DNA from: an uncultured Oscillospiraceae bacterium
GTDB taxonomy: Bacteria; Bacillota; Clostridia; Oscillospirales; Ruminococcaceae
NCBI GenBank assembly: GCA_934466475.1
Contig: CAKSLI010000006.1
Coordinates: forward strand, 1 to 64,000
Direction: 5' to 3'
DNA length: 64,000 nt
The translations under genes and the position numbers were made by a program. How positions within the stretch are numbered: position 1 is the first letter of the stretch; each line of letters starts with the position of its first letter. Shown here one piece after another: positions 7,577-16,175 of the stretch. The notes below the pieces were generated by a model. That model saw nothing but the letters and a program-made list of their open reading frames with translations, was not told the origin of the DNA and made no database searches.

Positions 7577-10312
7577 TCAGTCCTCCGGTTTCTCACCAAC
7601 GTATTCAAACCTTATGCTGTGGAGCTTCAGCCCGCTGCCGCCGAAATACAGGCGTATGGACATGAAGTGCGACAGGAACGTTCCGTTTCTCGTCTGGGAG
7701 ACCAGCTTTCCGTCAGTTCCATTGAACGTGTAGGTCCCGCTGGCGCTTCCAAGCGCAAACAGCGAAACCGAGGTCTGCGCAAGCTCCGAAAGCCCGCAGG
7801 AGGCGGTTATCGTCACCCTGTAAACTCCCGCGTGGGTTAGATTCAGCCCGAATACATGGCTGCTTCCCTTGTCGGTCGGCACATTGCTGAGGTCAAGGGT
7901 CAGCTCCCTGTCTATATCGTGGAATACCACGTTAGTGCTGTCGATATCGCTTACGTCTGCCGGGCGGTTGATTATCTCGGTAACGTCGTCGCAGCCCATC
8001 ATTCTCTTCAGCGCGTGGGTTTTCAGCAGGAAGCGCAGTATGTTCATCGCATTGCGCTGGAGCTCCCCGCGGGTCAGCCCGCCGTTTTTCAGGCTGTCCA
8101 GTACATTGTCGGGATTGTGCGCCCCATCCGCAGTTACCATGTAAACGTCATTCTGCGCCATAGCCATAGCCGCAAAATCGTTCTTGTCCGGAGCCTGTCC
8201 GCGGCGGTTCAGGTTAGCCCACCAGTCGGTCATTGTGAAGCCGGTATAGCCCCAGTCCTCACGGAGTATCAGCGTGTTCAGGTCGTAATTTGAGCCTGTC
8301 CACACGCCGTTTACAACGCCGTAGGTTGTCATTATGGAATCAGCGCCGCCCTCGTCCACGGCAATTTTGAACCCGCGCAGGTATATTTCCCGCAGCGCCC
8401 TCTCGGAGATAACGCTGTCAAGCGTATGGCGGCGGGTCTCGCGGTTGTTTCCGCAGAAGTGCTTTATGGTTCCGGTGACGCCCGCGGTGTGGAGCCCGCG
8501 CAGCTCCGCGGCGGCGATCTCGCCGGTGAGCAGCGGATCCTCGGAGAAGTACTCGAAATTCCTGCCGTTGAGCGGGTGGCGGTGAATATTCATGCCGGGG
8601 CCAAGAAGGCAGTCCACCTGATTCGTGTGCATTTCAAGCCCCATATAGCCGAACAGCTCGGTCATAAGCCCGCGGTTGAACGTGGAGGCAAGCAGAGTGC
8701 CGTTCGGCAGGCTGAAAGCCTTGGTGCCGCAGTCCAGGCGCATTCCGGAAGGACCATCGGAGCAGCAGCCGCAGGGAATACCCAGAGCTTTCAGCTCGTC
8801 TGAAACTCCGCCGAAGGCGGCGGCAGTTCCGGCAGTTACCTTCGGTGAGCCCATTCCCTCGCCGCGTATGATACAGGACAGGTCGTAGTCGGAAAGCTGC
8901 GCCGTGAATTCCTCAAGGGTATTCCTGCCGCTGTAAACGTCCGAAAGCTTTATTCCGCGGTCGCCGGTCTGCGGGAGCTCCTCCGGGAGCTTTGCGTGAG
9001 AATGCGGGTCAGGGTCGTTGGTGAGAGGTGCATCCTCGTACACGAGCTTTCCGTCCTCGTTCTTCATTCTGCGGAACTCCGTCACGGGCGCAAGAGCGCT
9101 GCGGCACTGCCTTACAACAGTTTCCGGAAGCTCCACGCTGAACCTCTCGGCGGCAGAGCGCACGTCCGTGCCGACATAGAAGCGGTAATCCCCTGCTTCA
9201 AGCAGCCAGCAGTATCTGTGCCCGGTAACTCCGGAATCATCGTAGGAAGCAAGGCTGTCAACCGGGATAGTTACGGTGAGCCTTTCGGCCTCCCCGGGCT
9301 GGAGGAGCCCGGTCTTGGCAAAGCCGCACAGCTCCCTTGCGGGCTTGCCGAGCCTGCCCTGCGGCGCGGAAAAGTACACCTGAGCGACTTCCTTTCCGGG
9401 GACGCTTCCGGTGTTTTTCACCGTGACGCCGGCGGTTATGTTCTTTCCGTCTGCGTTGAACTCCGCGGAGGTTATCTCAAAGCTGGTATAGGAAAGTCCG
9501 AATCCGAACGGATAGCGAACCTTGTCCTTTGCGAACGTCTCGAAATAGCGGTAGCCGACATAGATATCCTCGGCGTAGCAGTCGCGGTCGCCGCTGCCGA
9601 AATTACTGTCGGAAGGGTAGTCGGAAACATTGTACGCTATGGTGTCCGGGAGCTTTCCGCTCGGGGAGACAGCTCCGGTCAGCACCGCCGCCGTGCCTGT
9701 GCCGCCGACCATTCCGCCCTGCCATACATACATCACCGCAGAGGGAGAATATCTGTCCATGAAGCCCATGTCGATAAGTCCGGCGGTGTTGAGCAGTACA
9801 ACCGTGTTCGGGAATGCGGAGGTAACGCGCCTTATCATGTCCTCCTCGGCGTCCGACAGCAGGAATCCGCCCTTTTCAATGCGGTTGTCCATTTCCTCGC
9901 CGGCTGTCCTGCCTATCACGATTATCGCGGTGTCCGTCTTGGCGGCAGCCCTGCTGACTATATCGTCAGTGAGCGGCATTTCCACCTGAGACCACGGCTC
10001 GCTTCCCCAGCCCTCGCCGGGGTCAAAGGGATTCTTCTCGTCCCACTCCTGATAGGTTTTAAGAAGCTCCTCGTCTACCTTATATCCCGCCTCAATAAGC
10101 CCGTCAGTTATTCCGACCACGCGCGAAACGTTGACCATTCCGCCGCTTCCTGTGCCGCTCTTGTAGTAGTGCAGCTGTATTCTTCCGAAAACAGCCGCCG
10201 TACCGCCATTTTTCAGCGGGAGCGCCCCATCGTTCTTCAGCAGGACCAGTCCCTCGGACACAGCCTTTGCCGACGTCTCAATATATTTGTTCCAGTCGAG
10301 TATTCTCTTCAT
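7577..10312 (-). CDS. glycoside hydrolase family 3 beta-glucosidase, permuted domain order
   Basis: A 911-aa GH3 enzyme with reversed domain order. The (alpha/beta)6 sandwich comes first (about residues 20-280, with AVFGR, AIIVIGRTAGEE and YPFGFGLSY), then a fibronectin-like domain (about 285-390), then the TIM-barrel (about 480-790). The barrel carries DGPSGMR, RNFEYFSEDPLL, KHFCGNN and TMTDWW, whose Asp is the expected nucleophile. A C-terminal beta region follows. This arrangement is known from Ruminococcus albus beta-glucosidase. No signal peptide is seen, so it probably cleaves imported oligosaccharides in the cytosol. It heads the operon with def. Confidence 0.9.
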   Translation of the reverse strand: MKRILDWNKYIETSAKAVSEGLVLLKNDGALPLKNGGTAAVFGRIQLHYYKSGTGSGGMVNVSRVVGITDGLIEAGYKVDEELLKTYQEWDEKNPFDPGEGWGSEPWSQVEMPLTDDIVSRAAAKTDTAIIVIGRTAGEEMDNRIEKGGFLLSDAEEDMIRRVTSAFPNTVVLLNTAGLIDMGFMDRYSPSAVMYVWQGGMVGGTGTAAVLTGAVSPSGKLPDTIAYNVSDYPSDSNFGSGDRDCYAEDIYVGYRYFETFAKDKVRYPFGFGLSYTSFEITSAEFNADGKNITAGVTVKNTGSVPGKEVAQVYFSAPQGRLGKPARELCGFAKTGLLQPGEAERLTVTIPVDSLASYDDSGVTGHRYCWLLEAGDYRFYVGTDVRSAAERFSVELPETVVRQCRSALAPVTEFRRMKNEDGKLVYEDAPLTNDPDPHSHAKLPEELPQTGDRGIKLSDVYSGRNTLEEFTAQLSDYDLSCIIRGEGMGSPKVTAGTAAAFGGVSDELKALGIPCGCCSDGPSGMRLDCGTKAFSLPNGTLLASTFNRGLMTELFGYMGLEMHTNQVDCLLGPGMNIHRHPLNGRNFEYFSEDPLLTGEIAAAELRGLHTAGVTGTIKHFCGNNRETRRHTLDSVISERALREIYLRGFKIAVDEGGADSIMTTYGVVNGVWTGSNYDLNTLILREDWGYTGFTMTDWWANLNRRGQAPDKNDFAAMAMAQNDVYMVTADGAHNPDNVLDSLKNGGLTRGELQRNAMNILRFLLKTHALKRMMGCDDVTEIINRPADVSDIDSTNVVFHDIDRELTLDLSNVPTDKGSSHVFGLNLTHAGVYRVTITASCGLSELAQTSVSLFALGSASGTYTFNGTDGKLVSQTRNGTFLSHFMSIRLYFGGSGLKLHSIRFEYVGEKPED

Positions 10313-10379
10313 TTTACGCTCCTATATTTTATAAAAATGCGGCGCTTTCCGCATTATGTGGAAAAGCACCGTCAGGACA

Positions 10380-10604
10380 TCACTTCTTGAAAAATCCGCC
10401 CAGACCGCCGAGCTTGTCCTTCAATTCGCCGATGTTCACCTTTGCCTTTACGCCGTCAACCACCTGCTTTATCACATCGTCCGGCAGGTCAACGCCGAGT
10501 ATCCCTTCAACGGTCTTGATAGGGTCGCTCTGGAATTTCCCTGCGATATCCGGGTCGCTCTTTACCTTGTTGACTACCTCGTCTATTTTAGCCTTGATGT
10601 CCAT
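10380..10604 (-). CDS. small hypothetical protein with leader-like helical domain
   Basis: A 74-aa acidic/helical protein of unknown function. ATG 10604 is preceded by GGAGG at good spacing. Residues about 15-50 (DPDIAGKFQSDPIKTVEGI, then GVDLPDDVIKQVVDGVKAKV) resemble the helix-turn-'GVxLP' pattern of nitrile-hydratase/Nif11-type leader peptides. The tail reads LGGLGGFFKK. No modification enzyme or transporter is next to it, so a RiPP role is not supported; it may be a free-standing member of the same fold. It precedes the GH3 operon by 67 bp on the same strand. Confidence 0.65.
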   Translation of the reverse strand: MDIKAKIDEVVNKVKSDPDIAGKFQSDPIKTVEGILGVDLPDDVIKQVVDGVKAKVNIGELKDKLGGLGGFFKK

Positions 10605-10729
10605 TTGCGGTACCTCCGTTATTATTTCCTTATTATCCCCTTTGCGGGTATGCTTTCAGTATAGCACAAACGGGCGCAAATATCAAGCGGTATACGGCAA
10701 AAATAGACGGGCGTTTTTTCACAAAACAC

Positions 10730-10758
10730 TTGCATTTCCAGTGGTATGCTGTTATAAT
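10730..10758 (+). promoter_or_regulatory. promoter of the cdaA-cdaR operon
   Basis: TTGCAT, a 17-bp spacer and TATAAT lie about 30 bp upstream of the cdaA start, giving a short leader with AGGAGG at 10779-10784. Confidence 0.65.
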
Positions 10759-10786
10759 AAAAGGTAGACATTTTTATCAGGAGGTC

Positions 10787-12160
10787 ATGCCGTTGGATAC
10801 GTTCAATTTCCACACGATAAAGGCTAATTTCATCGCCACTATACAGAATTTCGGTATCTGGGACGTTATAGATATCCTAATTCTGGTGGTGATATTCTTC
10901 GTCATCATACGCTTCATGAGAGAGACCAGAGCGGCTCAGCTGTTCAAGGGAATTATGCTGATCATCATAATTCTGCTGGTGATGTCGTTCACCCCGCTGA
11001 AGGTCACCAGCTTCCTGTTCCAGAACATGTTCCAGATGGGAATACTGGCGGTCGTGGTGGTGTTCCAGCCGGAGCTCCGCCGAATGCTGGAGAAGATAGG
11101 AAACGCCCGCGTTGCCAAGATAAAGAGCCAGCCGGAGCAGCGCCGCGCCCGCCTCATACAGGGCGTATCTGACGCCTGCGACCAGCTGCTGCGCACCAAG
11201 ACCAGCGCAATGATCATCATTGAGCAGAAGACCGACCTCACCGATTATATCGAGCACTGCACCGTGATAGACGGCGAGCCCGACCCGCAGCTGATATGCA
11301 ACCTGTTCTACTTCAAGGCGCCGATGCACGGCACCGCCGTTGTGATACGCAACGACCGCGTATACGAGGGCGGATGCATGCTTAAAGGTCTTACTCCTGA
11401 ATCCACCGAGGAAGAACGCTTCGAGGCGCTGCGCAGCCTTGTGGAAAGCACGGACGCACTCGCTATCACCGTTTCCGAGCACGCCGGAGAGATATGCTTC
11501 ATAAAAAAGGATAAGGTGATCGACCTGATATATAACCCAAAGGAAAAGGTAAAGCTGAACCTCACCGAAAGCATGAGCTTCTCCAACGACAGCGCCAAGC
11601 GCCAGGACTTCGACTTCCTTGCCTCCGCAAACGAGAGGGAGGAGGCTATCGCCGGCATAGCCAACGCCTGTGAGCGCCTCAGCCGCACCAGGACGGGCGC
11701 GCTTATAGTCATCGAAAGGAACACGAAGCTCGGCAATATCATCGAGCAGTCCACCGTTATAAACGCAAAGCCGGATCCCGACTTTATATGCAACCTGTTC
11801 TACAACAAGGCTCCGCTGCATGACGGCGCCGCGATAATCCGCGGAAACCGCGTGTACGCCGCCGGGTGCTTCCTGCCGCCGACCACGCGTAACGACGCAG
11901 TGGACAGCAGCCTCGGCTCAAGGCACCGCGCTGCGATAGGCATGAGCGAGAATTCCGACGCAATGGTCATCGTTGTGTCCGAGGAGACAGGTATCATCTC
12001 TGTTGCAGAAAGCGGTCAGCTCACACGCTCTACCGGTCAGCAGGACCCCAAGAAGTGGCTGACGCATATCCTTCAGGACAGAATGCCGGCAGCCGTCAAG
12101 AGGGGAATTTTTGGTAACAGGCTGCGCAGATCCAAGAAGAATGGTCAGGAGGAAGTATGA
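10787..12160 (+). CDS. cdaA: diadenylate cyclase CdaA with two tandem DAC domains
   Basis: A 457-aa membrane cyclase that should make c-di-AMP from two ATP. Three N-terminal helices (about residues 24-95) match CdaA. Two DAC (DisA_N) domains follow. The second (about 285-410) has the catalytic set: LHDGAA at 344-349 and GSRHRAA at 377-383. The first (about 118-245) aligns with it (ICNLFYFKAPMH against ICNLFYNKAPLH) but has HGTA for DGA and no RHR, so it is probably inactive. Usual CdaA proteins are about 270-290 aa with one DAC. ATG 10787 is only 2 nt from AGGAGG; TTG 10793 has better spacing. The gene overlaps cdaR by 4 bp. Confidence 0.9.
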   Translation: MPLDTFNFHTIKANFIATIQNFGIWDVIDILILVVIFFVIIRFMRETRAAQLFKGIMLIIIILLVMSFTPLKVTSFLFQNMFQMGILAVVVVFQPELRRMLEKIGNARVAKIKSQPEQRRARLIQGVSDACDQLLRTKTSAMIIIEQKTDLTDYIEHCTVIDGEPDPQLICNLFYFKAPMHGTAVVIRNDRVYEGGCMLKGLTPESTEEERFEALRSLVESTDALAITVSEHAGEICFIKKDKVIDLIYNPKEKVKLNLTESMSFSNDSAKRQDFDFLASANEREEAIAGIANACERLSRTRTGALIVIERNTKLGNIIEQSTVINAKPDPDFICNLFYNKAPLHDGAAIIRGNRVYAAGCFLPPTTRNDAVDSSLGSRHRAAIGMSENSDAMVIVVSEETGIISVAESGQLTRSTGQQDPKKWLTHILQDRMPAAVKRGIFGNRLRRSKKNGQEEV

Positions 12161-13509
12161 GCAGTGAAAACAAAACTCCTGCAAGCCAGGAGGGAGCGTC
12201 CCAGCGCCGGGACATGAAATATTATCTCAGGGCATTCGCCGCGATGTGCCGCAACGGAGGCAACATCACAACGCTGCTTATAAGCGTTGCGCTCGCGCTT
12301 GTCGTGTGGATCCTCGTCAGAGTGTTCGCCTACCCGGACACAACGAAAAAGATAAACGGAGTGGATATCCAGGCGCAGATCACGCAGTACATGAAGGACA
12401 ACAACCTCCAGATAACCAGCATGAGCGACAAGACGGTTGACCTGGAGCTCTCAGGCAAAAGTGTGGACATAGTGAACTACCGCGCAGACGATTTTCTCGC
12501 AAAGCTGGATCTCTCCATGGTACGCAGCGCCGGAACATTCCCCGTGGAAGTGGACATCTACCGCACCGACAACCCCGATCAGCGCGCGGACACCTCGGAT
12601 TACAGTCCGAGAATAGTGACCCTTGTGGTCGAGGAGATCGTGACAAGAGTATACAACATCAGCGCTGACGCCTCCGGCGTGAGCGTCACGGACGACTACC
12701 ACCTCGATACTATCACGGCGGAGCCCTCCACAGTCACCATCACCGGCTCCATTGATATACTCAACAAGATAAACAGAGTAGAAGCCAGGGCTGACGTCAG
12801 CGGCATGCTGACCGAGACCGTATCCTCCGACACGGGGCTTGTGCTGTATGATTCCACCGGGGCGCGGGTACAGTCCGACAGCCTTGAAATGAGCGCGCAG
12901 AGCGCAGTCGTGAATATCCCGGTCTACCCGAAGAAGGAGCTCCCGCTCACATTCACATTCGGCGGAGTTCCCACGAACTTCGACATCGACAGCCTTGAAT
13001 ACACCATTCAGCCTGAGAGCATAATGGTAGCCGCGCCGGACGAGAGCATATTCAACCTTTCGGAGCTCAACATCGGCACCGTGAACATTGCGGATATCAA
13101 GTTCAACCAGACTACCTCCACGATACCGATATCGCTGAAGGAGGGCTACAAGAACCTCTCCGGCAACAACAGCGCCCGTATCACATGGAAGATATCCGAT
13201 TACAGCAAGCTTGACTACCAGGCGACCAACATCACGGTGGTCAACGCGCCGAACGACATGGACGTTGACATAATCACCAAGGAGCTCACGCTCAGCGTTA
13301 TCGGACCGTCCTCGGAGATCAGCAGGCTGTCGTCCGCAAATCTGTTCGTCACCGCAGACCTGCTCGGAGTAACGCTCAACGAGGGCTCGCAGGACGTCCC
13401 GGTATCCGTAATAATCAGCGGAAGCGGCTCGGATAAAACGCAGTGCTGGGCGCTCGGAAGCTATATGATAACAGTCAATGCCAGAAAGACAACACCCGCG
13501 GAGGAATAA
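12157..13509 (+). CDS. cdaR: CdaR/YbbR-domain protein, regulator of CdaA
   Basis: A 450-aa single-pass membrane protein. One helix near residues 40-60 (TTLLISVALALVVWILVRVF) is followed by a large extracytoplasmic part made of repeated YbbR beta domains. YbbR/CdaR proteins bind CdaA and modulate c-di-AMP synthesis. Translational coupling to cdaA (ATGA overlap) agrees with this. The usual third partner, glmM, is not next; a FAD-dependent protein follows with no gap. Confidence 0.88.
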   Translation: MSSENKTPASQEGASQRRDMKYYLRAFAAMCRNGGNITTLLISVALALVVWILVRVFAYPDTTKKINGVDIQAQITQYMKDNNLQITSMSDKTVDLELSGKSVDIVNYRADDFLAKLDLSMVRSAGTFPVEVDIYRTDNPDQRADTSDYSPRIVTLVVEEIVTRVYNISADASGVSVTDDYHLDTITAEPSTVTITGSIDILNKINRVEARADVSGMLTETVSSDTGLVLYDSTGARVQSDSLEMSAQSAVVNIPVYPKKELPLTFTFGGVPTNFDIDSLEYTIQPESIMVAAPDESIFNLSELNIGTVNIADIKFNQTTSTIPISLKEGYKNLSGNNSARITWKISDYSKLDYQATNITVVNAPNDMDVDIITKELTLSVIGPSSEISRLSSANLFVTADLLGVTLNEGSQDVPVSVIISGSGSDKTQCWALGSYMITVNARKTTPAEE

Positions 13510-15093
13510 ATGGCGATAATCGTTTCACAGATAAAGACCTCGCTCGACGAGCCAAAGGAAAACGCAGTCGGAAAAGCCCTCGCCGAGCTCGGCATAAAGC
13601 CCGGCGGGGCGGACGCGCGGCTGTACAAGAGCTCCGTGGACGCGCGGCGGGAAATATGCTTCGTGCACTCGGTGTACGTCTCCCTCAAAGACAGCTCCCG
13701 TGAGAAGCGCCTTGCGGAAAAACGGCAGAACGTCCGGCTGTTTGAGCCGGGAGAGCTGACCGTAAGCTTCGGCACTGAACGGCCGCAGGGCGACATAATT
13801 GTTGCGGGCTTCGGTCCGGCGGGAATGTTCTGTGCGCTGACCCTGTGCGAATTCGGATATAAGCCGATGGTGCTGGAACGCGGCGCTGATATGGATTCCC
13901 GCGTGCAGGCGGTCGAGGGTTACTGGAAAGGCGGAGCGCTCGACCCGGCGACAAACGTGCAGTTCGGCGAGGGCGGCGCAGGCACATTCTCAGACGGAAA
14001 GCTCACCACCAGGATAAACGACCCGCTGTGCTCCCGCGTGCTGGAACGCTTCGTGGAATTCGGCGCCCCGGAGGACATACTCACCAGCGCCAAGCCGCAT
14101 ATCGGCACGGACAGGCTGCGCGGCGTGGTAAAGAATCTCCGCGGCAGGATAACCGAGCTCGGCGGAGAGGTGAGGTTCCTGTCGCCGCTGAGCGGGATTA
14201 CGCGCGGCACCGGCAGGATAGCGTCAGTCCGCGCAAACGGCGCGGATATACCGTGCGGAGCTCTTGCCCTTGCAGTGGGACACTCGGCGCACGATACCTT
14301 CAGGATGCTGCTTGACAGCGGAATAGAGCTTGTCCCGAAGCCGTTTTCGGTCGGCGCGAGGATAGAGCACCTCCAGTCGGACATTGACCGTGCGCTTTAC
14401 GGAAAGTTCGCCGGACACCCGGCGCTCCCGCCGGCGGAATACCAGCTCTCCTACCATGAGGGCGGCAGAGGCGTATACACATTCTGCATGTGTCCGGGAG
14501 GCTACGTTGTCGCCTCCGCGAGCGCCACGGGGACTGTCGTGACGAACGGCATGAGCTACTACGACAGAGCCGGAAAGAACGCCAACAGCGCAGTGCTGGT
14601 GTCCGTCTCCCCGGAGGATTTCGGCGGCGGACCGCTTGGCGGCGCGGAGTTCATTCAGCGGCTGGAACAGAAAGCGTATCAGCTCGGAAAGGGCGGCAGG
14701 GCTCCTGCGGCGCTGACCAGGGAGTTTATTTCCGGCGGGAGCAGCTTCACTCTCGGCAGGGTAGACCCGACATATTCCCTCGGCGTCGAGCCCGCAAAAC
14801 TTGACGAGCTTTTCCCGGAATTCGTCACCGCGCCCATGCGCAACGGACTGCGTTACTTCGACTGCCGCATTTCCGGTTTCTCAGACAGCGACAGCATTCT
14901 CACCGCGATAGAAACGCGCAGCAGCTCCCCAGTAAGGCTTCCGAGGAACGAGGCGGGATACTCCGAATGCGCCGATAATCTGTTCCCCTGCGGCGAGGGC
15001 TGCGGCTACGCCGGCGGCATAATGTCCGCGGCAGTTGACGGAATACGCACGGCTCTCAGGATAATGGAGAGATTCGCTCCGCCCGGGGACTGA
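13510..15093 (+). CDS. FAD-dependent dehydrogenase (COG2509-like)
   Basis: A 527-aa flavoprotein. A Rossmann GxGxxG-like motif (VAGFGPAGMFCAL) appears near residue 100 after an N-terminal domain of about 90 aa. QFGEGGAGTFSDGKLTTR and a C-terminal GEGCGYAGGIMSAAVDG, typical of the FAD-binding end, follow. The family is annotated as uncharacterised NAD(P)/FAD-dependent oxidoreductases in Firmicutes. ATG 13510 follows GCGGAGGAATAA, which overlaps the cdaR stop, so it is part of the cda operon. Its function there is unknown. Confidence 0.82.
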   Translation: MAIIVSQIKTSLDEPKENAVGKALAELGIKPGGADARLYKSSVDARREICFVHSVYVSLKDSSREKRLAEKRQNVRLFEPGELTVSFGTERPQGDIIVAGFGPAGMFCALTLCEFGYKPMVLERGADMDSRVQAVEGYWKGGALDPATNVQFGEGGAGTFSDGKLTTRINDPLCSRVLERFVEFGAPEDILTSAKPHIGTDRLRGVVKNLRGRITELGGEVRFLSPLSGITRGTGRIASVRANGADIPCGALALAVGHSAHDTFRMLLDSGIELVPKPFSVGARIEHLQSDIDRALYGKFAGHPALPPAEYQLSYHEGGRGVYTFCMCPGGYVVASASATGTVVTNGMSYYDRAGKNANSAVLVSVSPEDFGGGPLGGAEFIQRLEQKAYQLGKGGRAPAALTREFISGGSSFTLGRVDPTYSLGVEPAKLDELFPEFVTAPMRNGLRYFDCRISGFSDSDSILTAIETRSSSPVRLPRNEAGYSECADNLFPCGEGCGYAGGIMSAAVDGIRTALRIMERFAPPGD

Positions 15094-15120
15094 ATATTTC
15101 CGGATATACAAAGCAAAATA

Positions 15121-15154
15121 CCCTTCGGAAGATAAATTTCGGAGGGTTTTATTT
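15121..15154 (+). terminator. terminator of the cda operon
   Basis: An imperfect hairpin CCCTTCGGAA / TTTCGGAGGG is followed by TTTTATTTT. The 3' arm contains GGAGGG, which is also the only Shine-Dalgarno for the ATG at 15156, so the stem could hide that site. Confidence 0.55.
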
Positions 15155-15155
15155 T

Positions 15156-15584
15156 ATGGGATTTGTTCTATTTATCGGCAGCTGCGGGATCAGTTCCATG
15201 CCGTTCGGCATTCCGACAGCAGCGGCAGAGCGCGTTCATTCGGTAGACTGCCCTGAGTGTGTCGTGGTGCTGGGTGCCGGCGCGGAGCTCCCGGTGGTCA
15301 GCCGCGCCGCCGGAATACTGATAAACGGCGACAGCTGCGGAGAGCTCCCGGTGGAAAGGCTGTCCGGGATCCAACTGATAACCTGCGGCAGGTGCGGCAA
15401 AAATACTGTCAGCCTTACCTCGGATTCCGGCGATACCGTGACCGCCGCGCTGAACCGCGCCGTACTCACGCTTCACGGCGTATGCGAGCCACTCGAATAT
15501 CCCATGAAGCGCCCGGAATCAGCCACGGAATTCGGCTGTATGGCAGCATTCGCGGCGGCGGTGCTCCTTGGCGAGATAACATAA
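15156..15584 (+). CDS. hypothetical protein
   Basis: A 142-aa frame of unknown function. Codon usage is like that of its neighbours. The protein has an N-terminal CVVVLGAGAELPVVSRAAG stretch, a central QLITCGRCGKNTVSLTS and a small C-terminal hydrophobic helix (CMAAFAAAVLLGEI). The ATG lies 9 nt after GGAGGG in the terminator stem. I do not recognise the family with certainty; the middle segment recalls small uncharacterised proteins of clostridia. It is transcribed in the same direction as the cda operon. Confidence 0.55.
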   Translation: MGFVLFIGSCGISSMPFGIPTAAAERVHSVDCPECVVVLGAGAELPVVSRAAGILINGDSCGELPVERLSGIQLITCGRCGKNTVSLTSDSGDTVTAALNRAVLTLHGVCEPLEYPMKRPESATEFGCMAAFAAAVLLGEIT

Positions 15585-15670
15585 GACTGTCACTTTTCCT
15601 TCGGGGGACTATGCAAATCAGGGAATCTGTGCTATAATAAACGAGAAATCCTCTGAAAGGAACAACACAG

Positions 15671-15736
15671 ATGTACAAGATACTTTTCGCCTGCCACGGC
15701 ACTAGTAAGGCGTCAATGTTCCGGGTGGCTTTTTAG
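15671..15736 (+). pseudogene. 5' scrap of a low-molecular-weight tyrosine phosphatase gene
   Basis: A promoter-like TATAAT (near 15633) and GAAAGGAA precede an ATG whose first ten residues, MYKILFACHG, match the start of LMW protein-tyrosine phosphatases (MxKILFVCHGNICRSPMAE). After that the frame diverges (TSKASMFRVAF) and stops at residue 21. The catalytic Cys loop is not completed. I read it as the 5' end of a deleted gene; a chance short frame is possible. Confidence 0.4.
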
Positions 15737-15785
15737 CGGCAAAGCGTCGAAAGATGTGGTGGCTGTGCAAGCCTCTACCAATTGT

Positions 15786-15846
15786 TTTTATGGTAGTAAA
15801 AGCGCCTTATGCCATCTCATTAGGCGGTCCTTTGTTTACCATAAAA
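15786..15846. repeat. nested palindrome
   Basis: Outer arms TTTTATGGTA and TACCATAAAA are perfect 10-bp inverses. They enclose GCGCCTTATG / CATTAGGCGG, inverse with two mismatches. The element lies 12 bp before miniature element copy 3. It may be another small palindromic repeat or a target site; no second copy was found in the window. Confidence 0.45.
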
Positions 15847-15858
15847 TGGTGATATTAT

Positions 15859-16087
15859 GGGAACCTCTAAAAACCGGTGTGAAAAGCAAAAATGGGCAGG
15901 GTGTGCCAGCTTCTAGGAAAGCCGACGAAGTAAGGCTGTATGCCTTACGAGGAGGTGCAACACGATGTTGCAGAGCGAAATAACCGGGCGACGGCATGGA
16001 CGCCGTCGCCCGGTTATTTCGCTTGTTGACAGACGAAGATGGTGCGCACTGCTCATTTTCGCTCACATGAGGTTTTTAGAGGTGATC
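15859..16087. mobile_element. miniature inverted-repeat element, copy 3
   Basis: A 229-bp element from GGGAACCTCTAAAAACC to GGTTTTTAGAGGTGATC, flanked by TTAT on both sides (15855-15858 and 16088-16091). The interior has three hairpins in series: GTAAGGC/GCCTTAC, GCAACA-cga-TGTTGC, and a stem of about 18 bp, AAATAACCGGGCGACGGC paired with its inverse. The right arm is the same gcgcactgctcattttcgct type as copies 1 and 4. Confidence 0.9.
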
Positions 16088-16099
16088 TTATAATTATGC

Positions 16100-16128
16100 T
16101 TGACATAATGCCGTAATCAGTGTAAAAT
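16100..16128 (+). promoter_or_regulatory. promoter of the pilin-like gene
   Basis: A perfect TTGACA, a 17-bp spacer and TAAAAT begin 13 bp after the end of miniature element copy 3. Confidence 0.7.
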
Positions 16129-16175
16129 AAACAGGATATATTTTAGCAACGACCAGTGTAACAAAGGAGAAAACA

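Noticed and set aside
8996..10390. 464-codon open frame on the plus strand
   Set aside because: It is antisense to the GH3 glucosidase, which has clear catalytic motifs in the other strand.
10380..10604. RiPP precursor with double-glycine cleavage site
   Set aside because: No maturation enzyme or peptidase transporter is nearby, and only four residues would remain after the last GG.
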